A stretch of DNA of 64,000 bases from Mycoplasmatota bacterium (lineage in GTDB: Bacteria; Bacillota_I; Bacilli_A; RF39; UBA660): positions 1 to 64,000 of the forward strand of contig JALFKQ010000032.1 of NCBI GenBank assembly GCA_022774645.1. Direction: 5' to 3'. Below the pieces are notes generated by a model. That model did not search any database, had not been told where the DNA came from, and worked only from the letters and a program-made list of their open reading frames with translations. Positions 1 to 9,061 of this stretch are shown piece by piece. The position numbers were made by a program, and so were the translations under genes. Within the stretch, counting starts at the first letter, position 1; every line of letters starts with the position of its first letter.

Positions 1-6
1 TATAAT
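1..6 (+). promoter_or_regulatory. -10 box of the S10 operon promoter
   Basis: The window opens on a perfect TATAAT. With the usual spacing the transcript would begin near position 12-13, giving a leader of about 127 nt before rpsJ. The -35 element lies outside the window, so only half of the promoter can be seen. Confidence 0.6.
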
Positions 7-11
7 TAGTT

Positions 12-121
12 GTAAACGACTGGCAATGATGTGCAAGGTTGCTGATACACCAGGTTAAGTTGAATTAAACTTAATTAAATATCAGGTAATTTGCATCTAG
101 CAAGTCTATAAAAAATTATAG
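12..121 (+). promoter_or_regulatory. S10 operon mRNA leader, candidate ribosomal-protein leader
   Basis: The 5' leader can fold into an imperfect hairpin (ctgg at 20-23 with ccag at 50-53, with caa/ttg pairing inside). Just before the ribosome binding site there is a 6-bp hairpin (ctataa 106-111, ttatag 116-121). Structured leaders that mediate ribosomal-protein feedback are known for S10 operons in Firmicutes. Membership of a named RNA family such as S10-Clostridia is my guess and was not tested. Confidence 0.4.
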
Positions 122-139
122 GCGAAGGAGGAAATTAAT

Positions 140-448
140 ATGTCTAAAGACAAAGTAAGAATCAGACTTAAGTCATTTGATCACAGAAGTGTTGATCAAG
201 CAGCAGCTAAAATTGTTGAGACTGTTAAGAGAACTGGTGGAGTTGTAAGTGGACCTGTACCACTACCAACTGAAATTGAGAAAATCACTATTCTTAGAGC
301 TGTTCACAAATATAAAGATTCTCGTGAACAATTTGAGATTAGAACTCACAAAAGACTAATTGATATCGAAAAACCTACTAAGGAAACTATTGATGCATTA
401 GCTCATTTAGATTTACCAAGTGGTGTAGATATTGAAATTAGAAAGTAA
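140..448 (+). CDS. rpsJ: 30S ribosomal protein S10
   Basis: This 102-residue protein has the usual S10 length. It carries the family core, including the loop ending in VSGPVPLPT and the segment [11 protein letters not shown]10 sits in the 30S head and, as NusE, also joins the antitermination complex, which fits the boxA sites in the rRNA operon of this window. The start follows a strong AAGGAGG site at 126-132. It is the first gene of the long S10-spc-alpha operon and lies 22 nt before rplC. Confidence 0.98.
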   Translation: MSKDKVRIRLKSFDHRSVDQAAAKIVETVKRTGGVVSGPVPLPTEIEKITILRAVHKYKDSREQFEIRTHKRLIDIEKPTKETIDALAHLDLPSGVDIEIRK

Positions 449-470
449 GATTTAGAAAGGATAAGGAAAA

Positions 471-1253
471 ATGAAAGGAATCTTAGGTCGTAAAGTTGGA
501 ATGACTGAAGTCTTCACAACTGACGGAAAATTAATACCTGTTACTGTTATTGAAGTTGAACCTAATGTTGTAACTCAAATTAAAACAGTTGAAAAAGATG
601 GGTATAATGCTATTCAATTAGGTGCTTTTGATAAAAAAGAAAAATCATCTAATAAACCAGAAATGGGACATGCAAAAAAAGCAAATACAATGCCTAAGCG
701 CTTCTTAAAAGAAATAAGAGGAGTTGATACTGCTTCTTATACTCTTGGACAAGTTATAAGTGCTGATGTATTTGCATCTGGAGAAACAGTTGATGTAACT
801 GGTACATCAAAAGGTAAAGGTTTCCAAGGAGTTATTAAGAGATGGAATCAATCTCGTGGACCTGAAACTCACGGATCTACATATCATAGAAGAGTTGGTT
901 CTATGGGTACTATGAGACCTATGAGAGTTTTAAAAGGTAAGAAGTTACCAGGACATATGGGACATGAACAAATCACTATTCAAAATTTAATGATTGTTGA
1001 TGTTGATACTGAAAATAAATACATTTTAGTAAGTGGAAATGTTCCAGGAGCTAAAAATTCATATGTATTTATTAGAGAAGCTATTAAAGGTAGTAAGAAT
1101 ACTGAACCTCTTGAATTAGTTTCTTATGAAGAGGAAGTTTTAGAACCTGTTAATGAAGAAGTAGCCAGCGAAGAAGTCGTTGAAAATAATGCTGTTGTTG
1201 AAAATTCTAATACAGAAGTAGAAAACACTCAAAGTGAGGAGGTTTCTGAATAA
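471..1253 (+). CDS. rplC: 50S ribosomal protein L3 with acidic C-terminal tail
   Basis: The first 210 or so residues match L3, starting [15 protein letters not shown] and including the conserved [15 protein letters not shown] and [11 protein letters not shown] stretches that approach the peptidyl-transferase centre. At 260 residues it is about 50 longer than the common form. The extra C-terminus is almost entirely Glu, Val, Asn and Ser and looks disordered. Its stop codon overlaps the rplD start by one base (TAATG), so the two are translationally coupled. Confidence 0.97.
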   Translation: MKGILGRKVGMTEVFTTDGKLIPVTVIEVEPNVVTQIKTVEKDGYNAIQLGAFDKKEKSSNKPEMGHAKKANTMPKRFLKEIRGVDTASYTLGQVISADVFASGETVDVTGTSKGKGFQGVIKRWNQSRGPETHGSTYHRRVGSMGTMRPMRVLKGKKLPGHMGHEQITIQNLMIVDVDTENKYILVSGNVPGAKNSYVFIREAIKGSKNTEPLELVSYEEEVLEPVNEEVASEEVVENNAVVENSNTEVENTQSEEVSE

Positions 1254-1876
1254 TGGCAAAAGTTCAAGTTTTAAACCTTAAAGGTGAAAAGGTTAAAGAA
1301 ATCACTCTTAAAGATAGTGTATGGAACATTGAAATAAATGAACCAGTTATGCATGATGCAATTGTACTTGCAAGAGCTTCTTTAAGACAAGGAACTGCTT
1401 CAACTAAAACTAGAAGTGAAGTTTCTGGTGGTGGACGCAAACCATATAAACAAAAGGGAACAGGTAATGCAAGACAAGGATCTACTAGAAGCCCACAATG
1501 GCCAGGTGGTGGAATTGTTTTTGGACCTAAACCAAGAAAATATGATAAAAAACAAAATAGAAAAGAAAGAAGATTAGCATTAAAGAGTGCTTTATCATCT
1601 AAATTAAGAGATAACGAATTAGTAGTTGTTGAGAGCTTAAATTTAGAAAATAACAAAACTAAAACATTTAATGAAATGTTAAAGAATGTTAAAGTTAATG
1701 GTAAAGCTTTAGTTGTATTCGCTGATGATAATGAAAATTTATTCTTAGCTTCTCGTAACAATAACAAAGTTGCTGTAGTTGCTTATGATGAAATTAATGT
1801 ATTAGATTTAGTTGCAACTGATTACTTATTAATAGATGAATCTTCAGTTAAGAAGATTGAGGAGGTGCTTAACTAA
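1253..1876 (+). CDS. rplD: 50S ribosomal protein L4
   Basis: The 207 residues have the normal L4 length and the conserved extended loop (RSEVSGGGRKPYKQKGTG) that lines the peptide exit tunnel. L4 is the autogenous repressor of the S10 operon in E. coli; whether it does this here is unknown. The gene overlaps rplC by one base and ends on the first base of rplW, with GGAGG at 1861-1865 serving the next start. A 167-codon frame on the opposite strand is a shadow. Confidence 0.98.
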   Translation: MAKVQVLNLKGEKVKEITLKDSVWNIEINEPVMHDAIVLARASLRQGTASTKTRSEVSGGGRKPYKQKGTGNARQGSTRSPQWPGGGIVFGPKPRKYDKKQNRKERRLALKSALSSKLRDNELVVVESLNLENNKTKTFNEMLKNVKVNGKALVVFADDNENLFLASRNNNKVAVVAYDEINVLDLVATDYLLIDESSVKKIEEVLN

Positions 1877-2139
1877 TGAATATTATCTTAGCACCAGTTA
1901 TTACTGAAAAAAGTGAAGCTTTAAAGAGTAACAATGTTTATGTATTTAAAGTTGCTAAGAAAGCAAATAAAACTCAAATAAAGAATGAAATTGAAAAGCA
2001 ATTTAATGTAAGAGTATTAAATGTTAATACTGTTAATGCTGTTCAAAAGAAGAGAAGAGTAGGAAGATATACAGGTTTAACTACTGCTTATAAGAAAGCA
2101 TATGTAAAACTTGCTGAAGGCTCTTCTATAGAATACTAG
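1876..2139 (+). CDS. rplW: 50S ribosomal protein L23
   Basis: A short L23 of 87 residues beginning [16 protein letters not shown], the typical N-terminus. The conserved basic stretch ([10 protein letters not shown]) that binds 23S rRNA domain III is present. L23 lies at the tunnel exit and docks trigger factor and SRP. It overlaps rplD by one base (TAATG), so its translation is coupled to L4. Confidence 0.97.
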   Translation: MNIILAPVITEKSEALKSNNVYVFKVAKKANKTQIKNEIEKQFNVRVLNVNTVNAVQKKRRVGRYTGLTTAYKKAYVKLAEGSSIEY

Positions 2140-2150
2140 GAGGGAAAAAT

Positions 2151-2981
2151 ATGCCAATTAAAAATTACAAGCCTAATACTCCTGGAACAAGAGGAATGAG
2201 TACACTTATTAATGATGAAATTACAAAGAGTACTCCTGAAAAAAGTCTTCTTGTTAAAAAAAGTAAAACAGGCGGAAGAAATAATCAAGGAAAAATAACT
2301 GTTCGTCATATTGGTGGTGGAGTTAGAAGAAAATATCGTTTAATCGATTTTAAGAGAAATAAAGATGGTATTATCGGAAATGTTGCTTCTATAGAATATG
2401 ATCCAAATAGAAGTGCTAACATAGCTCTAATCAATTATATGGATGGTGAAAAGAGATATATTATTGCTCCACTTAATTTAAAAGTTGGAGATAAGATTGA
2501 AAGTGGAGTTAATACTGATATTAAAATCGGTAATGCATTACCACTTGAAAATATTCCAGTTGGTACTATGGTTCACAATGTTGAATTAAATCCAGGTGCT
2601 GGTGCTAAATTAGCAAGAAGTGCTGGAAGCGGAGTACAAATTCTTGGTAAAGAAGGAAAATATGTAATTATTAGACTTAAAAGTGGTGAAACTAGAAAAG
2701 TTCTTGGAACTTGTAGAGCTACTATTGGAGAAGTTGGAAACACTGACTATGAACTTGTAAGTTTAGGTAAAGCTGGAAGAAAAAGACATATGGGTATTAG
2801 ACCTACTGTTCGTGGTTCTGTTATGAACCCTAATGATCACCCACATGGTGGTGGTGAAGGTAGAGCTCCAGTTGGACGTGCTCAACCAATGACACCTTGG
2901 GGTAAACCAGCCTTAGGACTTAAGACTAGAAAAACTAAAAAAGCATCTGAAAAGTTAATAATGACTAGACGTAAGAAATAA
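2151..2981 (+). CDS. rplB: 50S ribosomal protein L2
   Basis: A full-length L2 of 276 residues. The OB-fold and SH3-like domains are followed by the highly conserved [18 protein letters not shown] stretch, whose His is important near the peptidyl-transferase centre. The basic C-terminus ends [10 protein letters not shown] good AGGAGG site at 2138-2143 overlaps the end of rplW. L2 is needed for subunit association. Confidence 0.98.
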   Translation: MPIKNYKPNTPGTRGMSTLINDEITKSTPEKSLLVKKSKTGGRNNQGKITVRHIGGGVRRKYRLIDFKRNKDGIIGNVASIEYDPNRSANIALINYMDGEKRYIIAPLNLKVGDKIESGVNTDIKIGNALPLENIPVGTMVHNVELNPGAGAKLARSAGSGVQILGKEGKYVIIRLKSGETRKVLGTCRATIGEVGNTDYELVSLGKAGRKRHMGIRPTVRGSVMNPNDHPHGGGEGRAPVGRAQPMTPWGKPALGLKTRKTKKASEKLIMTRRKK

Positions 2982-3001
2982 TTGAGAAAGGAACCGTAAA
3001 A

Positions 3002-3271
3002 ATGTCAAGAAGTTTGAAAAAAGGACCTTATACATTTCCAAGACTTTTAAAAAGAGTTAGAGATTTAAATGAAAAAGGTAAAAAAGAAGTAATAAAAACT
3101 TGGTCAAGACGTTCTACAATTTATCCAGATTTTGTAGGTCATACATTTGCTGTTCACAATGGACGCGAATTTATTCCTGTATATGTTACTGAAGATATGG
3201 TAGGACACAAACTTGGTGAGTTCGCATTAACTCGTAAGTTTACTGGCCATGCTGGCAGCGGTAAGAAGTAG
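3002..3271 (+). CDS. rpsS: 30S ribosomal protein S19
   Basis: An 89-residue S19 that begins [10 protein letters not shown] and contains the conserved KTWSRRSTI and [14 protein letters not shown] segments. It forms a complex with S13 in the 30S head and contacts the A-site tRNA region. It lies 20 nt after rplB and 10 nt before rplV, with AGAAAGGA before its start. Confidence 0.98.
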   Translation: MSRSLKKGPYTFPRLLKRVRDLNEKGKKEVIKTWSRRSTIYPDFVGHTFAVHNGREFIPVYVTEDMVGHKLGEFALTRKFTGHAGSGKK

Positions 3272-3281
3272 GAGGTAAATA

Positions 3282-3632
3282 ATGGAAACATATAGTATAC
3301 ATAAGGGTGCACAAATAGCACCAAGAAAAGCAAGAATGACTCTTGATCTTATTAGAGGAAAAAGTGTTAGTCAAGCTGAAGCAATTTTACTAACTACTAA
3401 TACTAAAGCTAGTAGATTAATTATAAAAGTTTTAAATTCTGCTGTTGCTAATGCAGTTAATAACTTTGGAGCTAAAAAAGAAGATTTAGTTATCAAAGAA
3501 ACTTATATTAACGAAGGTAGAACTTTAAAGAGAAGAAAAGCTGCATCTCATTCAAGAGTTGCTAAAAATTATCATAGAACAAGTCATATTTATGTATGTG
3601 TTACAGATAATATGCAAAAGAAGGAGGACTAA
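3282..3632 (+). CDS. rplV: 50S ribosomal protein L22
   Basis: A 116-residue L22. It has the N-terminal [17 protein letters not shown] segment and the C-terminal beta-hairpin ([15 protein letters not shown]) that projects into the exit tunnel, the region where macrolide-resistance changes occur in other bacteria. AGGAGG at 3270-3275 precedes the ATG. It ends two bases before rpsC. Confidence 0.97.
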   Translation: METYSIHKGAQIAPRKARMTLDLIRGKSVSQAEAILLTTNTKASRLIIKVLNSAVANAVNNFGAKKEDLVIKETYINEGRTLKRRKAASHSRVAKNYHRTSHIYVCVTDNMQKKED

Positions 3633-3634
3633 AC

Positions 3635-4312
3635 ATGGGACAAAAGGTAAGTCCAGTCGGACTTAGAATTGGTGTTAACAAGGACTGGGAAAGTAAATGG
3701 TATGCACCAACTAAAGATTTTGCTAAATATTTAAATATTGATATTCAAATTAGAAAATATTTAGAAAAAGAATTAAAAGGATGTTCAGTTGCTTCTATCG
3801 TAATCGAAAGAAATAAGAAAAGAACAAATGTTATAATCAATACATCTAAACCTGGTATCGTTATTGGTAAAGGTGGAGCTGATATTGAAAAACATAAAAA
3901 GGCTCTTCAAAAACTTACTGGTGAAGAAATCTATTTATCAATAGTTGAAGTTAAAAATCCTGATATGAATGCTGCATTAGTAGCTGAATCAATTGCACTT
4001 CAAATTCAAAATAGAGCATCTTTTAGAGCAGTACAAAAGAGAGCTATTAGAAATACAATGAAAGCAGGAGCTACTGGTATTAAAGTTGCTGTTTCTGGTA
4101 GATTAGCTGGTGCTGAAATGGCTAGAACAGAAACTTATACTGAAGGAACTGTACCACTTCATACTTTAAGAGCTGATATTGATTATGCTCACAAAGAAGC
4201 TGATACTATTTATGGTAAGATTGGTGTAAAAGTATGGATTTATAAAGGTGAAATACTTCCTGCTAAAAAGAATAAGGGAGGTAATAGCGATGTTAATTCC
4301 AAAAAGAACTAA
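3635..4312 (+). CDS. rpsC: 30S ribosomal protein S3
   Basis: A 225-residue S3 starting [13 protein letters not shown]. The KH-type RNA-binding domain shows its [11 protein letters not shown] loop, and the C-terminal domain carries [13 protein letters not shown]3 lines the mRNA entry tunnel. The last 23 bases overlap rplP in another frame, and the rplP ribosome binding site lies inside rpsC. Confidence 0.98.
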   Translation: MGQKVSPVGLRIGVNKDWESKWYAPTKDFAKYLNIDIQIRKYLEKELKGCSVASIVIERNKKRTNVIINTSKPGIVIGKGGADIEKHKKALQKLTGEEIYLSIVEVKNPDMNAALVAESIALQIQNRASFRAVQKRAIRNTMKAGATGIKVAVSGRLAGAEMARTETYTEGTVPLHTLRADIDYAHKEADTIYGKIGVKVWIYKGEILPAKKNKGGNSDVNSKKN

Positions 4313-4712
4313 ATATAGAAAACCACATAGAGTAAGTTATGAAGGTAAAGCTAAAGGTAATACTGTTCTTACTCAAGGTGAATATGGTTTAATGGCTAAA
4401 GAAGGAGCTTATATCACTGCTAGACAAATAGAAGCTGCTAGAATAGCTATGACTCGTTATATGAAATCTTTCAAAAGAGGAAAAGTATTTATTAATATCT
4501 TCCCACATTTAGCTAGAACTAAAAAACCTGCTGAGGTTCGTATGGGAAGTGGAAAAGGTAATGTTGAAGAATGGGCAGCAGTAGTTAAAGAAGGTAAAAT
4601 CATGTTTGAAATGACTGATGTTACTGAAGAAATAGCTAGAGAAGCTTTTCGTTTAGCTGGACACAAATTACCTATTAAAACAAAATTTGTAGTAAAGGAA
4701 GTGGCTAAATAA
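4290..4712 (+). CDS. rplP: 50S ribosomal protein L16
   Basis: The 140-residue protein begins [14 protein letters not shown], the canonical L16 start. I place the start at 4290 behind the GGGAGG site at 4275-4280. A longer frame opening at 4248 would add 14 residues that L16 proteins do not have. L16 organises the A-site region of the 50S subunit. It overlaps rpsC upstream and shares one base with rpmC downstream. Confidence 0.97.
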   Translation: MLIPKRTKYRKPHRVSYEGKAKGNTVLTQGEYGLMAKEGAYITARQIEAARIAMTRYMKSFKRGKVFINIFPHLARTKKPAEVRMGSGKGNVEEWAAVVKEGKIMFEMTDVTEEIAREAFRLAGHKLPIKTKFVVKEVAK

Positions 4713-4927
4713 TGATAAAGATGACTGAAATTAGAAAATTAACCACTCAAGAATTAAATAAAAAGCTTGAAGAAAATAAAAAGGAATTATTCAATTTGAA
4801 ATTCTCTGCTTCAACTGGTAATTTAGAAAAACCTCATAGAATTAAAGAATTAAGACATGAAGTAGCTAAAATTAAAACAGTTATTAGAGAAAGAGAATTA
4901 AGTGAAAGTAAGGAGGAAGCTAACTAA
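4712..4927 (+). CDS. rpmC: 50S ribosomal protein L29
   Basis: A 71-residue helical protein with the L29 hallmarks: the N-terminal [16 protein letters not shown] and [21 protein letters not shown]. It sits near the tunnel exit next to L23. Two in-frame starts are possible (4712 and 4721). I keep 4712 because it overlaps the rplP stop, as the coupled genes in this operon do. Confidence 0.95.
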   Translation: MIKMTEIRKLTTQELNKKLEENKKELFNLKFSASTGNLEKPHRIKELRHEVAKIKTVIRERELSESKEEAN

Positions 4928-5184
4928 TGGAAAAGGTTAAGTCAGAATTAATTGGAAAAGTTGTAAGTGCAGCTTGTAATAAAACTATTACTATTGAAGT
5001 TGTTACTTATAAAAAGCATCCACTTTACAATAAGAATGTAAAAACTACTAAAAAGTATGCAGTACATGATGAAGAGAATAAGGCTAAGGTAGGAGATATT
5101 GTTAAAGTAGTATCTTCAAGACCTCTATCTAAAACTAAGAGATATGTATTAGATAGTATTGTAGAAGAAGCTGTTATTCTTTAA
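4927..5184 (+). CDS. rpsQ: 30S ribosomal protein S17
   Basis: An 85-residue OB-fold protein with the S17 signature region ([31 protein letters not shown] and [10 protein letters not shown]). It is a primary 16S rRNA binder. It overlaps rpmC by one base in the TAATG arrangement, with AGGAGG at 4911-4916 inside the end of rpmC. Confidence 0.98.
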   Translation: MEKVKSELIGKVVSAACNKTITIEVVTYKKHPLYNKNVKTTKKYAVHDEENKAKVGDIVKVVSSRPLSKTKRYVLDSIVEEAVIL

Positions 5185-5202
5185 TTAAGAAAGGAGAGAG
5201 TT

Positions 5203-5571
5203 ATGATACAACCAGAAAGCCGTTTAAAGGTAGCTGATAATTCAGGCGCTCGTGAAATCTTAGTAATCAGAGTACTTGGTGGAAGCAAAGTTAAAAGCGG
5301 TAATATTGGAGATGTTGTTGTTGGTACAGTTAAAAAAGCTATTCCAAATTCAAATACTCCAAAAGGAAAAGTAGTTAAAGCTGTTATTGTTAGAACAGTT
5401 CAAGGTGTAGCAAGACCTGATGGTAGTCATATTAAATTTGAAGACAATGCTTGCGTATTAATAAAAGATGATAATAGTCCTGTAGGAACTCGTGTTCTAG
5501 GACCTGTAGCTCGTGAACTTCGTGATAAGAACTATATGAAAATTGTTTCACTAGCTCCAGAAGTGTTATAG
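5203..5571 (+). CDS. rplN: 50S ribosomal protein L14
   Basis: A 122-residue L14 beginning [19 protein letters not shown], which is the near-invariant start of the family, and ending [10 protein letters not shown]. It helps form an intersubunit bridge and binds the RsfS silencing factor in other bacteria. AAAGGAGAG lies just upstream. In E. coli this gene begins the spc operon; here no promoter is visible in the 18-nt gap. Confidence 0.98.
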   Translation: MIQPESRLKVADNSGAREILVIRVLGGSKVKSGNIGDVVVGTVKKAIPNSNTPKGKVVKAVIVRTVQGVARPDGSHIKFEDNACVLIKDDNSPVGTRVLGPVARELRDKNYMKIVSLAPEVL

Positions 5572-5580
5572 GAGGATATC

Positions 5581-5904
5581 ATGAAAATAAAAGTTGGAGA
5601 CAATGTTAAAGTTATTACAGGAAGTAATAAAGGAAAAGAAGGAAAAGTACTTAAAATATTTAGAAGTGAAAATAGAATTTTAGTTGACGGTGTTAATGTT
5701 GTTAAGAAACATGTTAAACCAAATCGTAAAAATGAAACTGGTGGTATTCTTGAAGTAGAAGCTCCAATTCATATTTCTAATGTTAAAGTATTAGAAAAGA
5801 AAAAAGAAACTAAGAAAGAAACTAAAAAAGAAGTTAAAGAAGCTAAGGAAGTAAAAGAAGTTAAAGCTAAAAAGGCTTCTAAGAAAAAAGAAGAAAGTAA
5901 GTAG
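5581..5904 (+). CDS. rplX: 50S ribosomal protein L24 with Lys/Glu-rich tail
   Basis: The first 75 or so residues are a normal L24 with a KOW motif ([20 protein letters not shown]). The rest, to residue 107, is a low-complexity tail of Lys, Glu, Val and Ala repeats not found in ordinary L24. L24 is an early assembly protein of the 50S subunit near the tunnel exit. GGAGG lies immediately upstream, overlapping the rplN stop. Confidence 0.96.
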   Translation: MKIKVGDNVKVITGSNKGKEGKVLKIFRSENRILVDGVNVVKKHVKPNRKNETGGILEVEAPIHISNVKVLEKKKETKKETKKEVKEAKEVKEVKAKKASKKKEESK

Positions 5905-5912
5905 GTGAACTC

Positions 5913-6452
5913 ATGGAAACATTAAAGAAATTATATGAAGAAGAAATAGTTCCAAATTTAACTAAAAAGTTTAACTACACTACTAAAATGCAAGTACCTA
6001 AATTAGAAAAAATCGTTCTAAATATGGGTGTAGGAGATGCAATTAATGATCAAAAATTCTTAGATGCAGCTGTTAGAGATTTAGAAGCAATTTCTGGTCA
6101 AAAGCCAGTTATTACAACTGCTAAAAAATCTATAGCAGGTTTCAAACTTAGAGAAGGAAATAAGATTGGTTGTAAGGTTACTTTAAGAGGTGATAATATG
6201 TATAACTTCTTAAATAAATTAATTACAATCGCTCTTCCAAGAGTTAGAGACTTTAGAGGTATTTCTAAGAATAGTTTTGATGGAAGAGGTAATTATACTC
6301 TTGGTATCAAAGAACAATTAGTATTTCCTGAAGTAGAATATGATCAAGTTATTAAAGTTAGAGGTTTAGATATTGTTATTGTAACAACTGCTAATACTAA
6401 TGAAGAAGCTTTAGCTTTATTAACAGAATTTGGGTTACCTTTTAGAAAGTAG
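5913..6452 (+). CDS. rplE: 50S ribosomal protein L5
   Basis: A full-length L5 of 179 residues. Conserved stretches include [35 protein letters not shown] and [10 protein letters not shown]5 carries 5S rRNA into the central protuberance and contacts the P-site tRNA. It lies 8 nt after rplX and 14 nt before rpsN. Confidence 0.98.
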   Translation: METLKKLYEEEIVPNLTKKFNYTTKMQVPKLEKIVLNMGVGDAINDQKFLDAAVRDLEAISGQKPVITTAKKSIAGFKLREGNKIGCKVTLRGDNMYNFLNKLITIALPRVRDFRGISKNSFDGRGNYTLGIKEQLVFPEVEYDQVIKVRGLDIVIVTTANTNEEALALLTEFGLPFRK

Positions 6453-6466
6453 GAAAGGAAATATTT

Positions 6467-6652
6467 ATGGCAAAGAAAAGTAAATTAATATCTCAACAAA
6501 GAGGTAGTAAATTCTCTACTAGAAATTATACTAGATGTACTAGATGTGGAAGACCACATGGTGTATTAAGCAAATTTGGTTTATGCCGTATTTGTTTTAG
6601 AGAATTAGCTTATAAAGGACAAATTCCTGGTGTTAAAAAATCAAGTTGGTAA
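6467..6652 (+). CDS. rpsN: 30S ribosomal protein S14, zinc-binding type Z
   Basis: The 61-residue form of S14 with four zinc-ligand cysteines at 24, 27, 40 and 43 (CTRC and CRIC). This short C+ form is typical of Firmicutes and Mollicutes. The zinc-free form used under zinc starvation is longer. The start follows GGAAAGGA at 6453-6460. Confidence 0.97.
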   Translation: MAKKSKLISQQRGSKFSTRNYTRCTRCGRPHGVLSKFGLCRICFRELAYKGQIPGVKKSSW

Positions 6653-6775
6653 TATACAGGTTATTGTCAATAATTAAAAAATATACATTTTAATAATAAA
6701 TTATATGTAAAAAATACGAGATTATCTCGAACCAAAACATTAACAGGCAGATGTTAATAAGAAGGGAGGCCTATA
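6653..6775 (+). promoter_or_regulatory. Structured gap between rpsN and rpsH
   Basis: This 123-nt gap is by far the longest inside an otherwise tightly packed operon. It contains two perfect small hairpins: cgaga/tctcg at 6717-6729, and attaac/gttaat at 6739-6758, which lies right before the ribosome binding site. An S8-binding regulatory element or an RNA processing site is possible; I cannot tell which. I see no convincing promoter. Confidence 0.35.
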
Positions 6776-7171
6776 ATGGTTAATGATACAATAGCAGATA
6801 TGCTTACAAGAATTCGTAATGCTAATGCTATGAAGTACAAAACTGTTGAAATACCAGGTACTAAGATGACTAAAGGTATCGCTGATATTTTAACAAAAGA
6901 AGGTTTTATTGATGGTTATGATACTAATAAATTAGCTGTTGGTGAAATGATCGTTTTAAACCTTAAATATTCAAAAACTAAAGAAAGAGTAATCACTGGC
7001 TTAAAAAGAATTAGTAAACCAGGATTACGTGTGTATGCTAAAGCTGATGAAATGCCAAGAGTTCTAAATGGACTTGGAATTGCAATTGTTTCTACATCAG
7101 AAGGATTAATGACTGATAAAGAAGCGAGAAGTAAAAATCTTGGTGGAGAAGTTTTAGCTTATATATGGTAG
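6776..7171 (+). CDS. rpsH: 30S ribosomal protein S8
   Basis: A 131-residue S8 with the starting [16 protein letters not shown], and the C-terminal [13 protein letters not shown](S)[10 protein letters not shown] region used to bind 16S helix 21. S8 represses the spc operon in E. coli, so the unusual structured gap just upstream may matter. The ribosome binding site is AAGGGAGG. Confidence 0.98.
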   Translation: MVNDTIADMLTRIRNANAMKYKTVEIPGTKMTKGIADILTKEGFIDGYDTNKLAVGEMIVLNLKYSKTKERVITGLKRISKPGLRVYAKADEMPRVLNGLGIAIVSTSEGLMTDKEARSKNLGGEVLAYIW

Positions 7172-7178
7172 GTGTGTT

Positions 7179-7724
7179 ATGAGTAGAATAGGAAATAGAA
7201 TATTAACTATTCCAGCTGGTGTAGAAGTTACACTTGATGGAAACAAAATAACAACTAAGGGACCAAAAGGAACATTAGAATTTAATTTTAAAAATTCAAA
7301 TGTTGATGTTAAAGTTGAAGATGGTAAAGTACTTGTAACTAGAAAGAATGAACTTAAAACTTCTAAACAATTACATGGAACTACTAATTCAGTTATTAAC
7401 AATATGATGATTGGTGTTAGTGAAGGATTTAAAAGGGAACTTGAAATTAATGGTGTAGGTTATAGATTCCAAGTTCAAGGAAATAAGATTGTTATTTCTG
7501 CTGGTTATAGTCATCCAGTTGAATTAATAATTCCAGAAGGTATTAAAGTTGAAATGCCTGAAAAATCTACAACTGAATTAATCGTTAGCGGATATGATAA
7601 ACAAGCAGTTAGTGAATTTGCTGCTAATATTAGAAAAGTAAGACAACCAGAACCATATAAGGGTAAAGGTATTAAGTATAAAGATGAACATATCCGTCGT
7701 AAAGAAGGAAAGAAAGCTGCATAG
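7179..7724 (+). CDS. rplF: 50S ribosomal protein L6
   Basis: A 181-residue L6 made of two similar domains. It begins MSRIGNRILTIPAGVEV and ends with the conserved KVRQPEPYKGKGIKYKDEHI and RRKEGKKAA. L6 lies at the base of the L7/L12 stalk near the elongation-factor site. The gene starts 7 nt after rpsH. Confidence 0.98.
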   Translation: MSRIGNRILTIPAGVEVTLDGNKITTKGPKGTLEFNFKNSNVDVKVEDGKVLVTRKNELKTSKQLHGTTNSVINNMMIGVSEGFKRELEINGVGYRFQVQGNKIVISAGYSHPVELIIPEGIKVEMPEKSTTELIVSGYDKQAVSEFAANIRKVRQPEPYKGKGIKYKDEHIRRKEGKKAA

Positions 7725-7736
7725 GAGGGATAAAAT

Positions 7737-8090
7737 ATGATAAGAAAAGAATCAAAAAATGCTATGAGAATTAAAAGACATTGTAAGATCAGACAAACTT
7801 TATTTGGTACAGATGTAACTCCTAGACTTTGTGTTTTTAGAAGTAACCAAGCTATTTATGCTCAATTAATAGATGATGTTAAAGGTGTTACAATAGCTAG
7901 TTCTTCTTCTTTAGAACTTAAACTAAAGAATAACAATCTTGAAGCAGCAGCTACTGTTGGAAAAGACATAGCAGAAAAAGCTAAAAAAGCTAAGATCAAA
8001 ACAGTTGTATTTGATCGTGGTGGATATCTATATCACGGACGTGTTAAAGCTCTTGCTGATGCAGCTCGTGAAAATGGACTAGAATTCTAG
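7737..8090 (+). CDS. rplR: 50S ribosomal protein L18
   Basis: A 117-residue L18 with a basic N-terminus and the conserved C-terminal [19 protein letters not shown] motif. It binds 5S rRNA together with L5. It has a strong AGGAGG site at 7722-7727 and lies 11 nt before rpsE. Confidence 0.98.
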   Translation: MIRKESKNAMRIKRHCKIRQTLFGTDVTPRLCVFRSNQAIYAQLIDDVKGVTIASSSSLELKLKNNNLEAAATVGKDIAEKAKKAKIKTVVFDRGGYLYHGRVKALADAARENGLEF

Positions 8091-8101
8091 GGAGGACATA
8101 T

Positions 8102-8617
8102 ATGAACGGTAATAAAAGAACTGATCGTGAACCAAAGAAATTATATGAAGATAAAATAATTTCTATCGGTAAAGTTACTAAGGTTACACAAGGTGGTCGT
8201 AATTTTAGATTTTCAGCTACTGTTGCTGTAGGAGATAGAAAAGGTAATGTTGGAATTGGTACTGGTAAATCTAAGGAAATTCCTGTTGCTGTAAGTAAAG
8301 CAATTAAAGAAGCTGAAAAAAATATTGTACATGTAGATTTAGTAGATGGTAGAACTATTTCTCATGAAGTTACTGGTGTTTGTGGAGCTGCTAAAGTTTT
8401 AATTAGACCTGCTAAAGCTGGTCGTGGAATTATTGCTGGTGGAGCTTCAAGAATAGTTTTAGAACTTGCTGGTGTTAAAGATGTTGTTTCTAAATCTTTA
8501 GGAAGCAATACTCAAATTAATACTGCAAAAGCAACTATTAAAGCATTAGAATCTCAAAGAACTATCGGACGTGTTGCTAGTCTTCGTGGCAAAACAGTTG
8601 AGGAGGTCTTAAAGTAA
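8102..8617 (+). CDS. rpsE: 30S ribosomal protein S5
   Basis: A 171-residue S5. The double-stranded RNA-binding domain ([30 protein letters not shown]) is followed by the C-terminal domain with [10 protein letters not shown]5 acts in decoding accuracy. The stop overlaps the rplO start by one base. In most bacteria rpmD (L30) comes next; here there is no room for it. Confidence 0.98.
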   Translation: MNGNKRTDREPKKLYEDKIISIGKVTKVTQGGRNFRFSATVAVGDRKGNVGIGTGKSKEIPVAVSKAIKEAEKNIVHVDLVDGRTISHEVTGVCGAAKVLIRPAKAGRGIIAGGASRIVLELAGVKDVVSKSLGSNTQINTAKATIKALESQRTIGRVASLRGKTVEEVLK

Positions 8618-9060
8618 TGAAATTACATGAATTAAGTAAAGTTGAAGGATCAACTCATAGAAGAAAAGTTGTTGGTCGTGGACCAGGTAGTGGACATGGT
8701 AAAACTTCTACAAGAGGTGAAAAAGGTCAAAAGGCTAGAAGCGGTGCTTCAATTCATCCATGGTTTGAAGGTGGACAAACTCCACTATATAAGAGAATTC
8801 CAAGAAGAGGTTTCTCAAATGCAAGATTTGCTAAAAAATATGCAATCGTTAATGTTTCAGATTTAAATAGATTTAAAGATGGAGATGTTATTACTCCTGA
8901 AGTATTAAAAGAATCTGGACTTGTTAAAAAAGAATTATGTGGTATTAAGGTGTTAGGTAGTGGAAAGCTAGAAAAGAAATTAACTGTTAAAGCTAATATT
9001 TTCACTAACCAAGCTATTACAAAAATAGAGGAATTGGGTGGAACTACGGAGGTGATTTAA
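8617..9060 (+). CDS. rplO: 50S ribosomal protein L15
   Basis: A 147-residue L15 with the Gly/Arg-rich N-terminal extension ([20 protein letters not shown]) and the IPRRGFSN motif. It is a late-assembly protein of the 50S core. It directly follows rpsE by overlap and ends one base before secY. Confidence 0.98.
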   Translation: MKLHELSKVEGSTHRRKVVGRGPGSGHGKTSTRGEKGQKARSGASIHPWFEGGQTPLYKRIPRRGFSNARFAKKYAIVNVSDLNRFKDGDVITPEVLKESGLVKKELCGIKVLGSGKLEKKLTVKANIFTNQAITKIEELGGTTEVI

Positions 9061-9061
9061 T

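Noticed and set aside
1264..1767. 167-codon minus-strand frame inside rplD
   Set aside because: It is a shadow of a certain ribosomal gene, without a plausible start site or recognisable protein.
4248..4289. N-terminal extension of L16
   Set aside because: The extra 14 residues are not part of L16 and overlap rpsC; the 4290 start has GGGAGG.
8642..8866. 74-codon plus-strand frame within rplO
   Set aside because: It lies in another frame of a well-supported ribosomal gene and has no family resemblance.
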